Assembly: GCF_003337305.1 (NCBI RefSeq)
Contig: NZ_QPJO01000006.1
Span: 1 to 64,000, forward strand
DNA: 64,000 bases
From: Winogradskyella arenosi
GTDB taxonomy: Bacteria; Bacteroidota; Bacteroidia; Flavobacteriales; Flavobacteriaceae
Direction: 5' to 3'
A program made the position numbers and the translations under genes. This document shows, piece by piece, positions 44,098 through 53,243 of the stretch; within the stretch, counting starts at the first letter, position 1, and each line of letters starts with the position of its first letter. The notes beneath the pieces were generated by a model. It was not told where the DNA came from. It did not search any database and saw only the letters and a program-made list of their open reading frames with translations.

Positions 44098-44575
44098 ATA
44101 AGTTTTTAGCCGTTTCTATCACCTTAGCTTTTAAACCTTCTTTATAATCTACAATCTTAGATAAGATAGCGGCATCTGCGCTCCCTAAAATTTGAGCAGC
44201 TAATATCCCTGCGTTTTTAGCACCGTTTAAAGCTACAGTGGCTACAGGTACACCTCCTGGCATTTGTAATATGGATAAAACAGAATCCCAACCGTCAATA
44301 GAATTACTACTTTTTACAGGAACTCCAATGACTGGAAGTGGTGATAAAGAAGCAACCATACCTGGTAAATGTGCGGCACCACCAGCGCCAGCGATAATAA
44401 CATTGATGCCTCTGTTGTGAGCATTTTTGCTGAAATCAAATAGTTTTTCTGGAGTACGGTGAGCAGAAACGATATCTACTTCAACCTCAATTTGAAATTC
44501 TTTTAATATATCTATAGCATCTTGCATCACTGGCATATCGCTATTACTTCCCATTATTACGGCTACTTTATTCAT
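44096..44575 (-). CDS. purE: N5-carboxyaminoimidazole ribonucleotide mutase
   Basis: A 159-residue class I PurE. It moves the carboxyl group of N5-CAIR to CAIR in purine synthesis, after PurK. Marks are the N-terminal AVIMGSNSDMPVMQDA (about 4-19, phosphate loop), VDIVSAHRTPEKLFDF (catalytic His near 42), IAGAGGAAHLPGMVAS and GVPV...SIDGWDSVLSILQMPGGVPVATV in parts. Length is standard. It is downstream of purK on the same strand with a 147-bp gap, so an extra promoter is possible. Confidence 0.95.
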   Translation of the reverse strand: MNKVAVIMGSNSDMPVMQDAIDILKEFQIEVEVDIVSAHRTPEKLFDFSKNAHNRGINVIIAGAGGAAHLPGMVASLSPLPVIGVPVKSSNSIDGWDSVLSILQMPGGVPVATVALNGAKNAGILAAQILGSADAAILSKIVDYKEGLKAKVIETAKNL

Positions 44576-44722
44576 AATGTATATTGGTTATTTTTTTGAA
44601 TTGTAATTCTTGCTTTTGTATTGATCTGTTGTTAATAGGTCTCAAAGTTAAGGGAACAGCATGGGGCTGACCAATTTTTTTGAAACTGTTAACAGCAGTG
44701 TTAACAAAGCAGGTCTAAAAAG

Positions 44723-45877
44723 CTATTGACTTATAACGGCAATACTGTTTTTAACTTCTTCAGCAATTCTACGGGCTTCTGAAATATCTTTATTCACAAT
44801 GGTTACATGGCCCATTTTTCTGAAGGGTCTTGTTTGTTTTTTTCCGTAAATATGCGGGGTAACACCTTCCATGCCTAAGATGGTTTCAATGTTTTTGTAA
44901 ACGACATTACCGGTATAGCCTTCAGCACCTACAAGATTAACCATAACACCAGCTACTTTACTTTCTGTATTGCCTAAAGGTAAATCTAGAATGCATCGTA
45001 ATTGCTGCTCAAATTGTGAGGTATAGCTTCCTTCAATACTGTAATGCCCAGAATTATGAGGTCTTGGAGCGACTTCATTGACTAAGATGTCATCGTTTTC
45101 AGTCTGAAACATTTCAACGGCCAATAAACCAACGTGTTCAAAGGCTGCAGCTGTTTTTAAGGCTACGGATTCTGCTTTTTTAGCAATGGCATCGGGAATA
45201 CGCGCTGGGCAAATAACATATTCTACTTGGTTGGCTTCAGGGTGAAATTCCATCTCTACCACAGGGTAGGTTTTTAATTCGCCTTTAACATTACGTGCTA
45301 CAATAACAGCCAATTCATTTTTAAAAGGAATTAATTGCTCTGCAATACATTCTACATTTGGTAGGGCTTCTAAATCTGAAGAGCTTTTTACAACTTTTAC
45401 ACCTGTACCATCATAACCAAACCGAGCACTTTTCCATACAAAAGGGTAGTTGAGTTCATTTTCATCAAGTGCTGTATTGATGTTTGTGGTATGGTCAAAT
45501 TTTAAGAAGTCGGCCGTTGGAATACCATTTTCGCTATAAAAAGTTTTTTGCGTGGCTTTATTCTGAATAGTTCGTAGTGTTTTTGATGAAGGAAAAACTT
45601 TTACGCCTTCATTTTCTAAAGTTTCTAAGGCGTCAACATTAACATTTTCAATTTCAAAAGTTAGTACATCTACGTTTCTTCCGAAGTCAACAACGGTTTG
45701 GTAGTCTAATAAGTCGCCAATAGAAAATTCATCGCAAGCCAGTCGAGATGGGGCATAAGCACTAGGATCTAATACTGCTGTGTATATGTCAAATTTACGC
45801 GTGTCGTACAGCATCATTTTGCCAAGTTGTCCGCCACCAAGAATACCAAGTTTAAAGTTTGAAGAAAAATAGTTCAT
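44723..45877 (-). CDS. purK: N5-carboxyaminoimidazole ribonucleotide synthase
   Basis: A 384-residue ATP-grasp enzyme that carboxylates AIR with bicarbonate and ATP. It shows LGILGGGQLGKMMLYD (about 11-26), VDVLTFEIENVN, FVWKSARFGYDGTGVKVVK (ATP-grasp loop), AEQLIPFKNELAVIVARN and NEVAPRPHNSGHYSIEG (metal and phosphate site). The start is ATG 45877; an in-frame TTG precedes it by one codon. A candidate -7 element on its strand, TATTTTTG, lies at 45949-45942. It pairs with purE just downstream and is divergent from hpt-adk, so three purine genes cluster here. Confidence 0.94.
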   Translation of the reverse strand: MNYFSSNFKLGILGGGQLGKMMLYDTRKFDIYTAVLDPSAYAPSRLACDEFSIGDLLDYQTVVDFGRNVDVLTFEIENVNVDALETLENEGVKVFPSSKTLRTIQNKATQKTFYSENGIPTADFLKFDHTTNINTALDENELNYPFVWKSARFGYDGTGVKVVKSSSDLEALPNVECIAEQLIPFKNELAVIVARNVKGELKTYPVVEMEFHPEANQVEYVICPARIPDAIAKKAESVALKTAAAFEHVGLLAVEMFQTENDDILVNEVAPRPHNSGHYSIEGSYTSQFEQQLRCILDLPLGNTESKVAGVMVNLVGAEGYTGNVVYKNIETILGMEGVTPHIYGKKQTRPFRKMGHVTIVNKDISEARRIAEEVKNSIAVISQ

Positions 45878-46014
45878 CAATGTTTGTTGTTCCCTTAAAA
45901 ACGGGAAACTTTTTTAGGATTAAATATCTGCTTTTCAAGAGCAAAAATAAGCTAAAAATGATACATACTTATAAATTCCTAAATCAAAAAATGTGCAATC
46001 GGCGCTCAAATATG

Positions 46015-46022
46015 TATCTTTG
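46015..46022 (+). promoter_or_regulatory. Candidate -7 element of hpt-adk
   Basis: TATCTTTG matches TAnnTTTG and lies 21 bases before the GTG start at 46044, leaving a leader of about 15 bases. Confidence 0.5.
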
Positions 46023-46043
46023 CGATTCTAAAATAAAAAGATA

Positions 46044-47153
46044 GTGGTAAAGCTTCACGATTTATACTTTAAACCTTTTGTCTCAGAGCAAGAATTAGAT
46101 GCTGTGGTTCAGCGTATGGCAGATGCTATAGCTAAGGACTTAGGGGATGAGGTGCCAGTTTTTGTTGGGATTTTGAACGGTTCATTTATGTTAGTGAGCG
46201 ATTTTGTTAAAAAATATCCAAAACCCTGCGAAGTCACGTTTATTAAACTAGCCTCTTATGAAGGTGTAAAATCTACAGAAGATATTCAGCGCCTTATTGG
46301 TTTAACACAAGATCTTACCGATAGAACTGTCGTTATTTTAGAAGATATTATAGATTCTGGTAACACGTTAGAGGAAGTGCACCGCATTTTCAAAAATGAA
46401 AATGTAAAACAACTGCTTATTGCTACCTTGTTTTATAAGCCAGAAGCTTATGCTAAAGATTTTAAACTTCATTATGTTGGTCTAGAAATTCCTAACAAAT
46501 TTATAGTCGGTTATGGCCTTGATTATGATGGTTTAGGGAGAGATTTACCGGCAGTATACCAATTAAAAACAACACAACACATGACGAACATAGTCCTATT
46601 TGGCCCTCCAGGTGCAGGCAAAGGAACACAAGCAAATTTTTTAAAAGAAAAATATGATTTAATACATATTTCTACAGGCGATGTTTTTAGATTTAATATT
46701 AAAAACGAAACCGCTTTAGGAATGTTGGCAAAGTCATTTATTGATAAAGGTGAGCTAGTGCCAGACCAGGTGACTATAGATATGTTAAGTAAAGAGGTGG
46801 AGAAAAACTCGGATGCCAAAGGATTTATCTTTGATGGTTTTCCAAGAACCAATGCTCAAGCCCAAGCCTTAGATGAGTTAATGGGGAATAAAGATTCTCA
46901 AATTAATGCTATGGTTGCCTTAGAAGTTGATGATGAGGTTTTAGTGCAACGTTTATTAAAGCGTGGTGAAACGAGTGGACGCGCTGATGATGCTGATGAG
47001 AGTATTATTAGAAACCGTATTAAAGAATACTATAAGAAAACAGCGATTTTAAAAGATTATTACGCTGAACAAAACAAATACTTTGGCGTTGATGGCGTTG
47101 GAAGTATTGAAGAAATTACCGTGCGTTTAAGTGCGGCAATCGATAAATTATAA
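46044..47153 (+). CDS. adk: Fused hypoxanthine phosphoribosyltransferase-adenylate kinase
   Basis: A 369-residue two-domain enzyme. Residues about 1-178 are a purine phosphoribosyltransferase: FVGILNGSFMLVSDFV and the PRPP loop VVILEDIIDSGNTLEEV (about 108-124), ending KFIVGYGLDYDGLGRDLP. After a short linker, residues about 182-369 are a full adenylate kinase: P-loop VLFGPPGAGKGTQANFL, HISTGDVFR, GFIFDGFPRTNAQAQAL and RLLKRGETSGRADD. The short Adk form lacks the LID zinc motif. The reading frame is continuous across the junction, so it is a real fusion. The start is GTG. It recycles hypoxanthine/guanine and balances adenine nucleotides. Confidence 0.93.
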   Translation: MVKLHDLYFKPFVSEQELDAVVQRMADAIAKDLGDEVPVFVGILNGSFMLVSDFVKKYPKPCEVTFIKLASYEGVKSTEDIQRLIGLTQDLTDRTVVILEDIIDSGNTLEEVHRIFKNENVKQLLIATLFYKPEAYAKDFKLHYVGLEIPNKFIVGYGLDYDGLGRDLPAVYQLKTTQHMTNIVLFGPPGAGKGTQANFLKEKYDLIHISTGDVFRFNIKNETALGMLAKSFIDKGELVPDQVTIDMLSKEVEKNSDAKGFIFDGFPRTNAQAQALDELMGNKDSQINAMVALEVDDEVLVQRLLKRGETSGRADDADESIIRNRIKEYYKKTAILKDYYAEQNKYFGVDGVGSIEEITVRLSAAIDKL

Positions 47154-47216
47154 ATTGTTATTCCTAACTTTATAGGAATAAAACTAAAAAGGTGCTCACA
47201 ATAGTGAGTCTTGATT

Positions 47217-48215
47217 ATGACTGAAGGAAATTTTGTAGATTACGTAAAAATGCATGTCTCTTCTGGAAACGGAGGTAAAGGTTCTGCGCATTTACATCGC
47301 GAGAAATATATTGCTAAAGGTGGTCCTGATGGAGGAGATGGTGGACGTGGAGGTCACGTTATTTTACGAGGTAATTCTAACCTTTGGACATTAATCCATT
47401 TAAAATTTAAAAGACACTTCAGGGCAGGTCATGGTGCTCACGGTAGTTCTGGTAGGAGTACAGGAGCTGACGGTGAGGATATTTATATTGATGTGCCTCT
47501 GGGGACTGTAGTCCGAGATTCTGAAACGGATAGTGTATTATTTGAAATTACAGAAGACGGCGAAGAAAAGATTGTAGTGAAAGGTGGAATGGGTGGCCGT
47601 GGAAACTGGCACTTTAAAAATTCCGTGAACCAAACACCACGATATGCCCAACCTGGGATTCCTCTTGAAGAAAGGGATATTACTTTAGAGCTTAAAGTTT
47701 TAGCCGATGTTGGTTTGGTTGGATTTCCTAATGCAGGAAAATCGACCCTTCTCTCGGTATTAACTTCAGCGAAACCTAAAATTGCAGATTACGAATTCAC
47801 TACACTTAAGCCTAATTTAGGGATTGTGGAATATCGCGATTTTAAATCTTTCGTAATGGCAGATATTCCTGGAATTATAGAGGGTGCTGCGGAAGGTAAA
47901 GGTTTAGGCTATTACTTTTTAAGGCATATTGAACGTAACTCCATTTTACTCTTTTTAATTCCTGCAGATGCTAAAGATATTGTTGAGCAATATGAAATCT
48001 TAGAGGATGAATTACGCCGTTACAATCCAGAAATGTTAGATAAGGAACGTTTGGTGGTAATTTCAAAATCAGATATGTTAGATGATGAATTAAAGTCTGA
48101 AATCTCAACTATATTAGATAAAGATTTATCCGTAGATTACCTTTTTATTTCCTCTGTGGCACAACAAGGATTAACGGAGTTAAAAGATCAACTTTGGAAA
48201 TTGTTAAATAGTTAG
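47217..48215 (+). CDS. obgE: GTPase ObgE/CgtA
   Basis: A 332-residue Obg GTPase involved in 50S ribosome maturation and stress response. The N-terminal Obg domain is glycine-rich: [20 protein letters not shown] and [16 protein letters not shown]. The G-domain has G1 [12 protein letters not shown] (about 165-176), G2 [12 protein letters not shown]3 [10 protein letters not shown]4 SKSDML (NKxD-like) and G5 ISSVAQQG. I chose the ATG at 47217 over an in-frame TTG two codons upstream. It follows hpt-adk after 63 bp; adk-obgE linkage is common in the phylum. Confidence 0.95.
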   Translation: MTEGNFVDYVKMHVSSGNGGKGSAHLHREKYIAKGGPDGGDGGRGGHVILRGNSNLWTLIHLKFKRHFRAGHGAHGSSGRSTGADGEDIYIDVPLGTVVRDSETDSVLFEITEDGEEKIVVKGGMGGRGNWHFKNSVNQTPRYAQPGIPLEERDITLELKVLADVGLVGFPNAGKSTLLSVLTSAKPKIADYEFTTLKPNLGIVEYRDFKSFVMADIPGIIEGAAEGKGLGYYFLRHIERNSILLFLIPADAKDIVEQYEILEDELRRYNPEMLDKERLVVISKSDMLDDELKSEISTILDKDLSVDYLFISSVAQQGLTELKDQLWKLLNS

Positions 48216-48231
48216 ACAAGCTGTTTTTAGT

Positions 48232-48948
48232 ATGAAGGCCTATCTTAAAAATCTGGTAGAACTTAACGGAACTAAAACAAGTAGACGCTTTGCATACTTC
48301 ATACAGTTTTTAATTATTGTATCGGTAATAACTTTTTCTATTGAAACTTTACCCAATTTAAAACCACAAACTCGTGTAGTTTTAAATGCTATTGAAGTAT
48401 TCAGTGTGCTGGTTTTTACCTTAGAATATGTAGTGAGAATTTATGTTGCCGATAAAAAACTGAAGTTTGTATTCAGTTTTTTTGGTCTCGTAGATTTTTT
48501 AGCGATCCTACCGTTTTATTTAGCCTTAGGTATAGACTTACGCTCGCTTCGTTTATTACGTATGTTTCGTTTATTCCGATTGTTTAAATTGGTGCGTTAC
48601 AATAAGGCCATGCTACATTTTGCCAACGCTATGAAGATGGCTAAAGAGCAGATTATTTTATTTATGGTCATTACCTTAATGCTTATTTATTTTTCAGCAG
48701 TAGGGATTTACTATTTTGAAAATGAAGCACAGCCAGAACATTTTTCTTCTATATTTTCTAGCCTTTGGTGGTCTATTGTAACACTTACCACAGTGGGATA
48801 TGGTGATGTATATCCGGTGACTATTGGTGGTCGGGTGTTTACATTTTTTATCTTACTCATTGGGCTAGGTATCGTGGCTATACCAACAGGAATTATTTCG
48901 TCCTCACTAACCAAGGCTGTAGATCCTGTTGAGGAGAAAAAGAATTAA
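48232..48948 (+). CDS. Voltage-gated-type potassium channel (ion transporter)
   Basis: A 238-residue six-helix channel. S4 is rich in regularly spaced arginines (LRSLRLLRMFRLFRLFKLVR, about 101-120). The pore loop has the K+ filter TTVGYGDVYP (about 186-195) after FSSLWWSIVTL. The C-terminus is a short cytosolic tail without a nucleotide-binding domain. It follows obgE after 16 bp but functional linkage is unlikely. K+ selectivity is inferred from TVGYG, and voltage sensing from S4. Confidence 0.92.
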   Translation: MKAYLKNLVELNGTKTSRRFAYFIQFLIIVSVITFSIETLPNLKPQTRVVLNAIEVFSVLVFTLEYVVRIYVADKKLKFVFSFFGLVDFLAILPFYLALGIDLRSLRLLRMFRLFRLFKLVRYNKAMLHFANAMKMAKEQIILFMVITLMLIYFSAVGIYYFENEAQPEHFSSIFSSLWWSIVTLTTVGYGDVYPVTIGGRVFTFFILLIGLGIVAIPTGIISSSLTKAVDPVEEKKN

Positions 48949-49025
48949 GTCTCTGATCTTAACATTTTATTTCCGTATAGGATTTATTCAAGTGCTTGAT
49001 TTTTCATACTTTTAAAATAAAAAAG

Positions 49026-49547
49026 ATGAAAAATTTAAAGTTTTTGTTACTTCTTTTTATCCTGAGTTCCTGTGGCTCAATTGTAAATTATGATTACGAG
49101 AAATCTACAGATTTTAAGTCCTACAAAACCTATAATTATTTTGGAGACATGACTACGGGTCTAAGTGAATTAGATACCAAACGTATTATAAGGGCTATAG
49201 ATCAGAAATTAGAAACTCTTGGACTGCAGCGTTCAGAACACCCCGATTTTTACATCGATATTCAAAGCCAAAATCTACAAAATGCTAATCGTAGTAATGT
49301 GGGGATTGGAGTTGGTGGCGGTGGTGGCCGAGTGGGAGGAGGAATTTCTGTAGGAATTCCGGTGAATCAAAATAAACAGACTCGAGAAATTAGTATTGAA
49401 TTTGTAGACGATTCAAAAACAGGAATGTTTTGGCAAGCCTTGGCTGAATACCGTTATGACGTTAAAGCGACACCAGAAGAAAGGGCCGCGCAATTTACTA
49501 AACTTGTAGAAAAGGTTTTTGCCACCTATCCTCCGGAGGAAAAGTAA
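49026..49547 (+). CDS. DUF4136 domain lipoprotein
   Basis: A 173-residue lipoprotein. The signal is LKFLLLLFILSSCGS (Cys near residue 16), then YDYEKSTDFKSYKTYNYFGD, the typical DUF4136 opening. LDTKRIIRAIDQKLETLGLQ and the C-terminal MFWQALAEYRYD agree. A glycine-rich stretch (about 91-112, GIGVGGGGGRVGGGISVG) is longer than in many relatives. The ATG at 49026 gives a clean signal peptide; the longer in-frame TTG start at 48996 does not. Function of the family is unknown. It is a single-gene unit in the periplasm or outer membrane. Confidence 0.87.
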   Translation: MKNLKFLLLLFILSSCGSIVNYDYEKSTDFKSYKTYNYFGDMTTGLSELDTKRIIRAIDQKLETLGLQRSEHPDFYIDIQSQNLQNANRSNVGIGVGGGGGRVGGGISVGIPVNQNKQTREISIEFVDDSKTGMFWQALAEYRYDVKATPEERAAQFTKLVEKVFATYPPEEK

Positions 49548-49756
49548 TTCCATAATAGAGCGGTTGAAGAGCTTTTATATTTTCTAAATGTTTATAAGGT
49601 TTGAAAAATAGAATTTTTTGTTATTCTAAAAACGTGTTGATAACGCAAAGTTGGTGCGGGACAACAAGATGATATTTAGCATTCTTCTAACAGTCTAAAA
49701 TTTTAGCTTTTGGTCTAGTTTTGTAAATTTGGGTAAAACCAAAAAACGAATATTAT

Positions 49757-50488
49757 ATGCAAGACTTAAAAGGAAAAGTAACCCTTATTACAGGAGGTAC
49801 AAAAGGAATAGGATATGGCATTGCCGAAGCGTTGCTTAATCAAGGTTTAAAAGTGGTTATAACAAGTAGATCTCAAACGGCTGCAGATAAAGCTGCAAAA
49901 GAGTTAGCGGCTAAAACCAACTGTGTAGGTTCTATTATTGGTATTCAAGCCGATGTGAGAGAATTTCAGAGTCAGGCTAAAGCCGTAGAACAAGCTTTAA
50001 ATACATTCGGACAATTGGATGTAGTTATAGCCAATGCAGGTTTAGGACATTTTTCAAGTATAGAAGATTTAACTATAGAGCAATGGAACGATACTATAGA
50101 TACTAATTTAACCGGAGCTTTTAATTCTATTAAAGCAAGTGTTGAGGCGCTTAAGGCTTCTAAAGGCTATTATATTACCATTTCGAGTTTAGCTGGAGCC
50201 AACTTCTTTGCTTCGGGGTCAGCGTATAACGCTAGTAAATTTGGTGTGACTGGGTTTACGCAAGCAGTGATGTTAGACCTAAGGAAATACGGTGTTAAAG
50301 TCAGTACCATTATGCCTGGTTCAGTATCCACACATTTTAACGGTAATGAGCCTTCTGAAGATGAGGCTTGGAAAATTCAGAGCGAAGATTTAGGTGAGCT
50401 TGTTGTCGATGTATTACGGATGAATCCTAGAACGCTACCGAGTAAAATAGAGGTGCGACCAACAACACCGCCAAGCGCGAAAAAATAA
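49757..50488 (+). CDS. SDR family oxidoreductase
   Basis: A 243-residue short-chain dehydrogenase with cofactor motif LITGGTKGIGYGIAE (about 9-23), NAG at about 90-92, and catalytic Ser-Tyr-Lys in ISSLAGANFFASGSAYNASKFG (Tyr near 156, Lys near 160). The PGSV motif follows. The adenosine-site arginine in TSRSQTAADK suggests NADP(H) preference; this is inferred. Most likely a ketone/aldehyde reductase of unknown substrate. It stands alone. A TAAATTTG sequence at 49724-49731 could be its -7 element. Confidence 0.9.
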   Translation: MQDLKGKVTLITGGTKGIGYGIAEALLNQGLKVVITSRSQTAADKAAKELAAKTNCVGSIIGIQADVREFQSQAKAVEQALNTFGQLDVVIANAGLGHFSSIEDLTIEQWNDTIDTNLTGAFNSIKASVEALKASKGYYITISSLAGANFFASGSAYNASKFGVTGFTQAVMLDLRKYGVKVSTIMPGSVSTHFNGNEPSEDEAWKIQSEDLGELVVDVLRMNPRTLPSKIEVRPTTPPSAKK

Positions 50489-50643
50489 TAATGTTTTGTG
50501 GTGTTTGTACTTTTAGATTATTTGGTTTAAAACATTTAGGCTGTAAGTGTAGATTTGTTGGGTTTTAGTTTATATCAATTCACACCTGCATTGTGTTTCT
50601 AATAAGAATCTTATCTTTAGAGCATTCTTCTAAAATGTTATAA

Positions 50644-51924
50644 ATGACAAACGACCTACGAAGCGAAAAATGGAGTGGTAAAAAGCTAATTGTAGTAAGG
50701 TTTTTATTTTCTTATTTTTTATTATTTGTGCTATATGATATACTTGGCAGGCTTGGAAGTGTGCTAAAGGGATCTAAACAATTTATAAATGGTTTATTAC
50801 ATTTTATAGGAACAGAGGTTTTTCAAATTTCTGATAAGACTATATTAATCGTTAATAATTTTTCAGATACATCTTTTAATTATTTTGTTATTGGGAGTCT
50901 TATTGGGATTTCTACTTTGGCAGCTCTCTTTTGGACATTTTTAAGTAAGAACAGAATTCGGGAGCCTTATTTGTTTTATGGGTTACATGTTTTGGTTCGG
51001 TTTTACCTAGGGTTTATACTGATCAATTATGGTTTAGTAAAGTTGTTTCATCTTCAATTTTCTGAACCTAGCCTAATGACTTTAGTCACTTCAAATGGTC
51101 AAATGTCTCCAATAAAATTGGCATGGTCATTCTTCGGGTATTCTAAAGGTTATAGTATATTTATGGGGGGGCTTGAGGTTATGGGGTTGCTTCTGTTTTT
51201 TCGTAGAACAGCAACTTTTGGAGCCTTGTTAGCTTTAGTTGTTATGGTTAATATCGTTGCGGTAAATTATTTTTTCGATATTCCATTGAAAATACTCACG
51301 ACCAATTTACTGCTAATGACATTGTTTCTTCTAAGTAAAGACGCTAAGAGTTTTGTGTTGTTATTGTTTTGTGGAGAAAAGGTAACATTACCAAAACTTC
51401 CAACACCAAAATTCTTAAGTAACCCAATTCAAAAAATTAGAATACTCTGGGGTAAATTAGCATTCATTATTTTAATTGGTATTGTAGCAGGTTACAAATT
51501 GTACAATAGGAATGCTATTATAAACGGTGAATTTAAGAACTCTAAATTTTATGGTGTTTATGAAGTGTCCTCCTTCGAAACAAAATCGAATTTAGCTCTT
51601 GTTAAGACTGTAGATTCAACTCCGTGGAGGTATCTAATTATGGAGCAGCCAGGCTATGTTAAAATTATTGATGACAATCAATTAGTGTCTGTTTATGCGG
51701 CTTCTATAGATTCATTGGATAATGTTATAGAACTATCTAACCCTTATATTAATCCTGACCCATTACGATTGAATTATAAAGAAATTGGAACAGGTCAAAT
51801 GGTTTTTGAAAGCCTGCTTAAAGAAGATTCAATACGTGTGGAGTGTAAGGTTTTACGACCTTCAGATTTTCCCTTGTTTAAACAACGATTCAGATTTATT
51901 AATGACGACCCTTCTCATCGCTAA
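50644..51924 (+). CDS. DoxX-like membrane protein with a C-terminal soluble domain
   Basis: A 426-residue protein with about seven or eight hydrophobic segments (first at about 17-37; others through about 290). LINYGLVKLFHLQFSEP, SFFGYSKGYSIFMGGLEVMG and FDIPLKILTTNLLLMTLFLL resemble DoxX-like membrane proteins. The last ~130 residues (about 295-426) are hydrophilic and do not match a family I know. Relatives are annotated 'DoxX family' or hypothetical. The coding sequence is more AT-rich and less uniform in codon choice than its neighbours, by eye only. It stands alone on its strand. Confidence 0.7.
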   Translation: MTNDLRSEKWSGKKLIVVRFLFSYFLLFVLYDILGRLGSVLKGSKQFINGLLHFIGTEVFQISDKTILIVNNFSDTSFNYFVIGSLIGISTLAALFWTFLSKNRIREPYLFYGLHVLVRFYLGFILINYGLVKLFHLQFSEPSLMTLVTSNGQMSPIKLAWSFFGYSKGYSIFMGGLEVMGLLLFFRRTATFGALLALVVMVNIVAVNYFFDIPLKILTTNLLLMTLFLLSKDAKSFVLLLFCGEKVTLPKLPTPKFLSNPIQKIRILWGKLAFIILIGIVAGYKLYNRNAIINGEFKNSKFYGVYEVSSFETKSNLALVKTVDSTPWRYLIMEQPGYVKIIDDNQLVSVYAASIDSLDNVIELSNPYINPDPLRLNYKEIGTGQMVFESLLKEDSIRVECKVLRPSDFPLFKQRFRFINDDPSHR

Positions 51925-52145
51925 ATAACTTAAGCTTGTTGTTGTGTTTATATCATAATGCTTAATAACTTTTTAAGAAGCAGGTATTACCCTAATTAAC
52001 GTTGTAATTCAATAATTCTCCTTAAATAATATAAATTTTAAATGCATTTAGTAACAAATAAGCCCTTTAAATGCTGTTAATTAGCCAATGTGTATGAAGG
52101 ACTAAACCTTAACGTATTAAGATTTTAGGACTAAATCTTTAATTG

Positions 52146-52153
52146 TACTTTTG
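52146..52153 (+). promoter_or_regulatory. Candidate -7 element of the TPR gene
   Basis: TACTTTTG matches TAnnTTTG and lies 18 bases before the preferred ATG at 52172. Confidence 0.45.
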
Positions 52154-52171
52154 TTTAATAACCCAAATACT

Positions 52172-53125
52172 ATGTATAGAGTTCTCTTTTTTCTATTACT
52201 ATCCTCCATCGGATATGCGCAACCCTCGCTAGAGGAAGCTGAAAAGTTATTGGAAAATAAAGCGTATAAAAGTGCGCAACAGGAAATGGAAACTTTTTTA
52301 GACCGTAATCCAGAAGATCTCAAGGCTATTGAGTTGTTGGGCGACGCTTATGGACATCAAAAGAAATGGGATGCGGCTATTGCGCAATACGAAAAGTTAA
52401 AACTAAAGGAGCCTCAGAATGCCAATTACCATTATAAATATGGAGGAGCCCTAGGAATGAAAGCGCTTAGCATCAGTAAAATTAAAGCCTTAGGAATTAT
52501 AGGAGATGTTAAAGAGGCTTTTTTAAAAGCGGCAGAGCTCGATCCGAAGCATATAGATACGCGCTGGGCCTTAGTAGAGTTGTATGTGTCTTTGCCTGGA
52601 ATTATTGGAGGGAGTACCTCAAAAGCCTTAAAATATGCTTCCGAATTAGAAGCACTGTCTAAAGTTGATGGTTATCTAGCCAAAGGTTATGTGTATGAAT
52701 ATGACGATGAGCCTGAACTGGCTGAGAAGTATTATAAATTGGCCATTAAAGTTGGCGGTTCTGTAACCTGTTACGAAAAGTTAACTCAGTTTTTTGAAGA
52801 ACAAAATGAACCTGATAAAGCGATTAAGAATATAGAAGAGGCTTATAGCCATCATCAGAGAAACGCTCTACATTATCAAATAGGAAAAGTAAGTGCAGAT
52901 TATAATGTTCAATTAGATAAAGGCGAAAAATGCCTTAAAGCTTATGTGTCGCACCACTCGGCAATAGATGGCGTTCCTAAAGCTTGGGCGTATTATCGTT
53001 TAGCACAAATTTATAAGCATAAAAAAAATAAGCTCGTGGCGTTAAAATGGATTGATAAGGCCATTTCAGGTTTGCCCAATATTGAGGTTTTTAAGGAAGA
53101 AAAGGAGCGGATTATTCAAATGTAA
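52172..53125 (+). CDS. Tetratricopeptide repeat protein, secreted or periplasmic
   Basis: A 317-residue protein. The signal peptide is YRVLFFLLLSSIGYAQ (cleavage near 18). TPR-like helix pairs follow, clearest in EAEKLLENKAYKSAQQEMET, LKAIELLGDAYGHQKKWDAA and AYYRLAQIYKHKKNKLVA. I chose the ATG at 52172, which gives a proper signal peptide; an upstream in-frame ATG at 52151 is inside the -7 element region. TPRs suggest protein interaction; the partner is unknown. It lies 118 bp before the tetR gene, which has its own operator-like promoter, so the two are probably separate units. Confidence 0.83.
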   Translation: MYRVLFFLLLSSIGYAQPSLEEAEKLLENKAYKSAQQEMETFLDRNPEDLKAIELLGDAYGHQKKWDAAIAQYEKLKLKEPQNANYHYKYGGALGMKALSISKIKALGIIGDVKEAFLKAAELDPKHIDTRWALVELYVSLPGIIGGSTSKALKYASELEALSKVDGYLAKGYVYEYDDEPELAEKYYKLAIKVGGSVTCYEKLTQFFEEQNEPDKAIKNIEEAYSHHQRNALHYQIGKVSADYNVQLDKGEKCLKAYVSHHSAIDGVPKAWAYYRLAQIYKHKKNKLVALKWIDKAISGLPNIEVFKEEKERIIQM

Positions 53126-53202
53126 TCATTTGAAGTATTTCGATTTAGCCTTGAGTCGGGCTGCAGTTAATAACTGCTAATCTTTTGTTAATTCTTAAAT
53201 TG

Positions 53203-53225
53203 TAATAGTATTGCTATTATATTTG
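53203..53225 (+). promoter_or_regulatory. Promoter with overlapping operator-like palindrome for tetR-ABC-hlyD-tolC
   Basis: TAATAG (53203-53208) and CTATTA (53214-53219) form an inverted repeat with a 5-base centre. It touches the -7 element TATATTTG (53218-53225), which ends 18 bases before the tetR ATG. A TetR dimer bound here would block transcription, so autoregulation is likely. This is inference from placement. Confidence 0.5.
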
Positions 53226-53243
53226 CAATTAAACGACTTGAGT

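Noticed and set aside
47154..47216. GTGCTCAC/GTGAGTC hairpin between hpt-adk and obgE considered as a terminator
   Set aside because: Short imperfect stem without a T-run, located inside a probable operon.
48996..49025. TTG start extending the DUF4136 lipoprotein by 10 residues
   Set aside because: It would put charged residues before the lipoprotein signal; the ATG at 49026 gives a normal signal peptide.
53211..53243. Longer start for the TetR gene
   Set aside because: It would place the start inside the -7 promoter element; the ATG at 53244 fits the family length.
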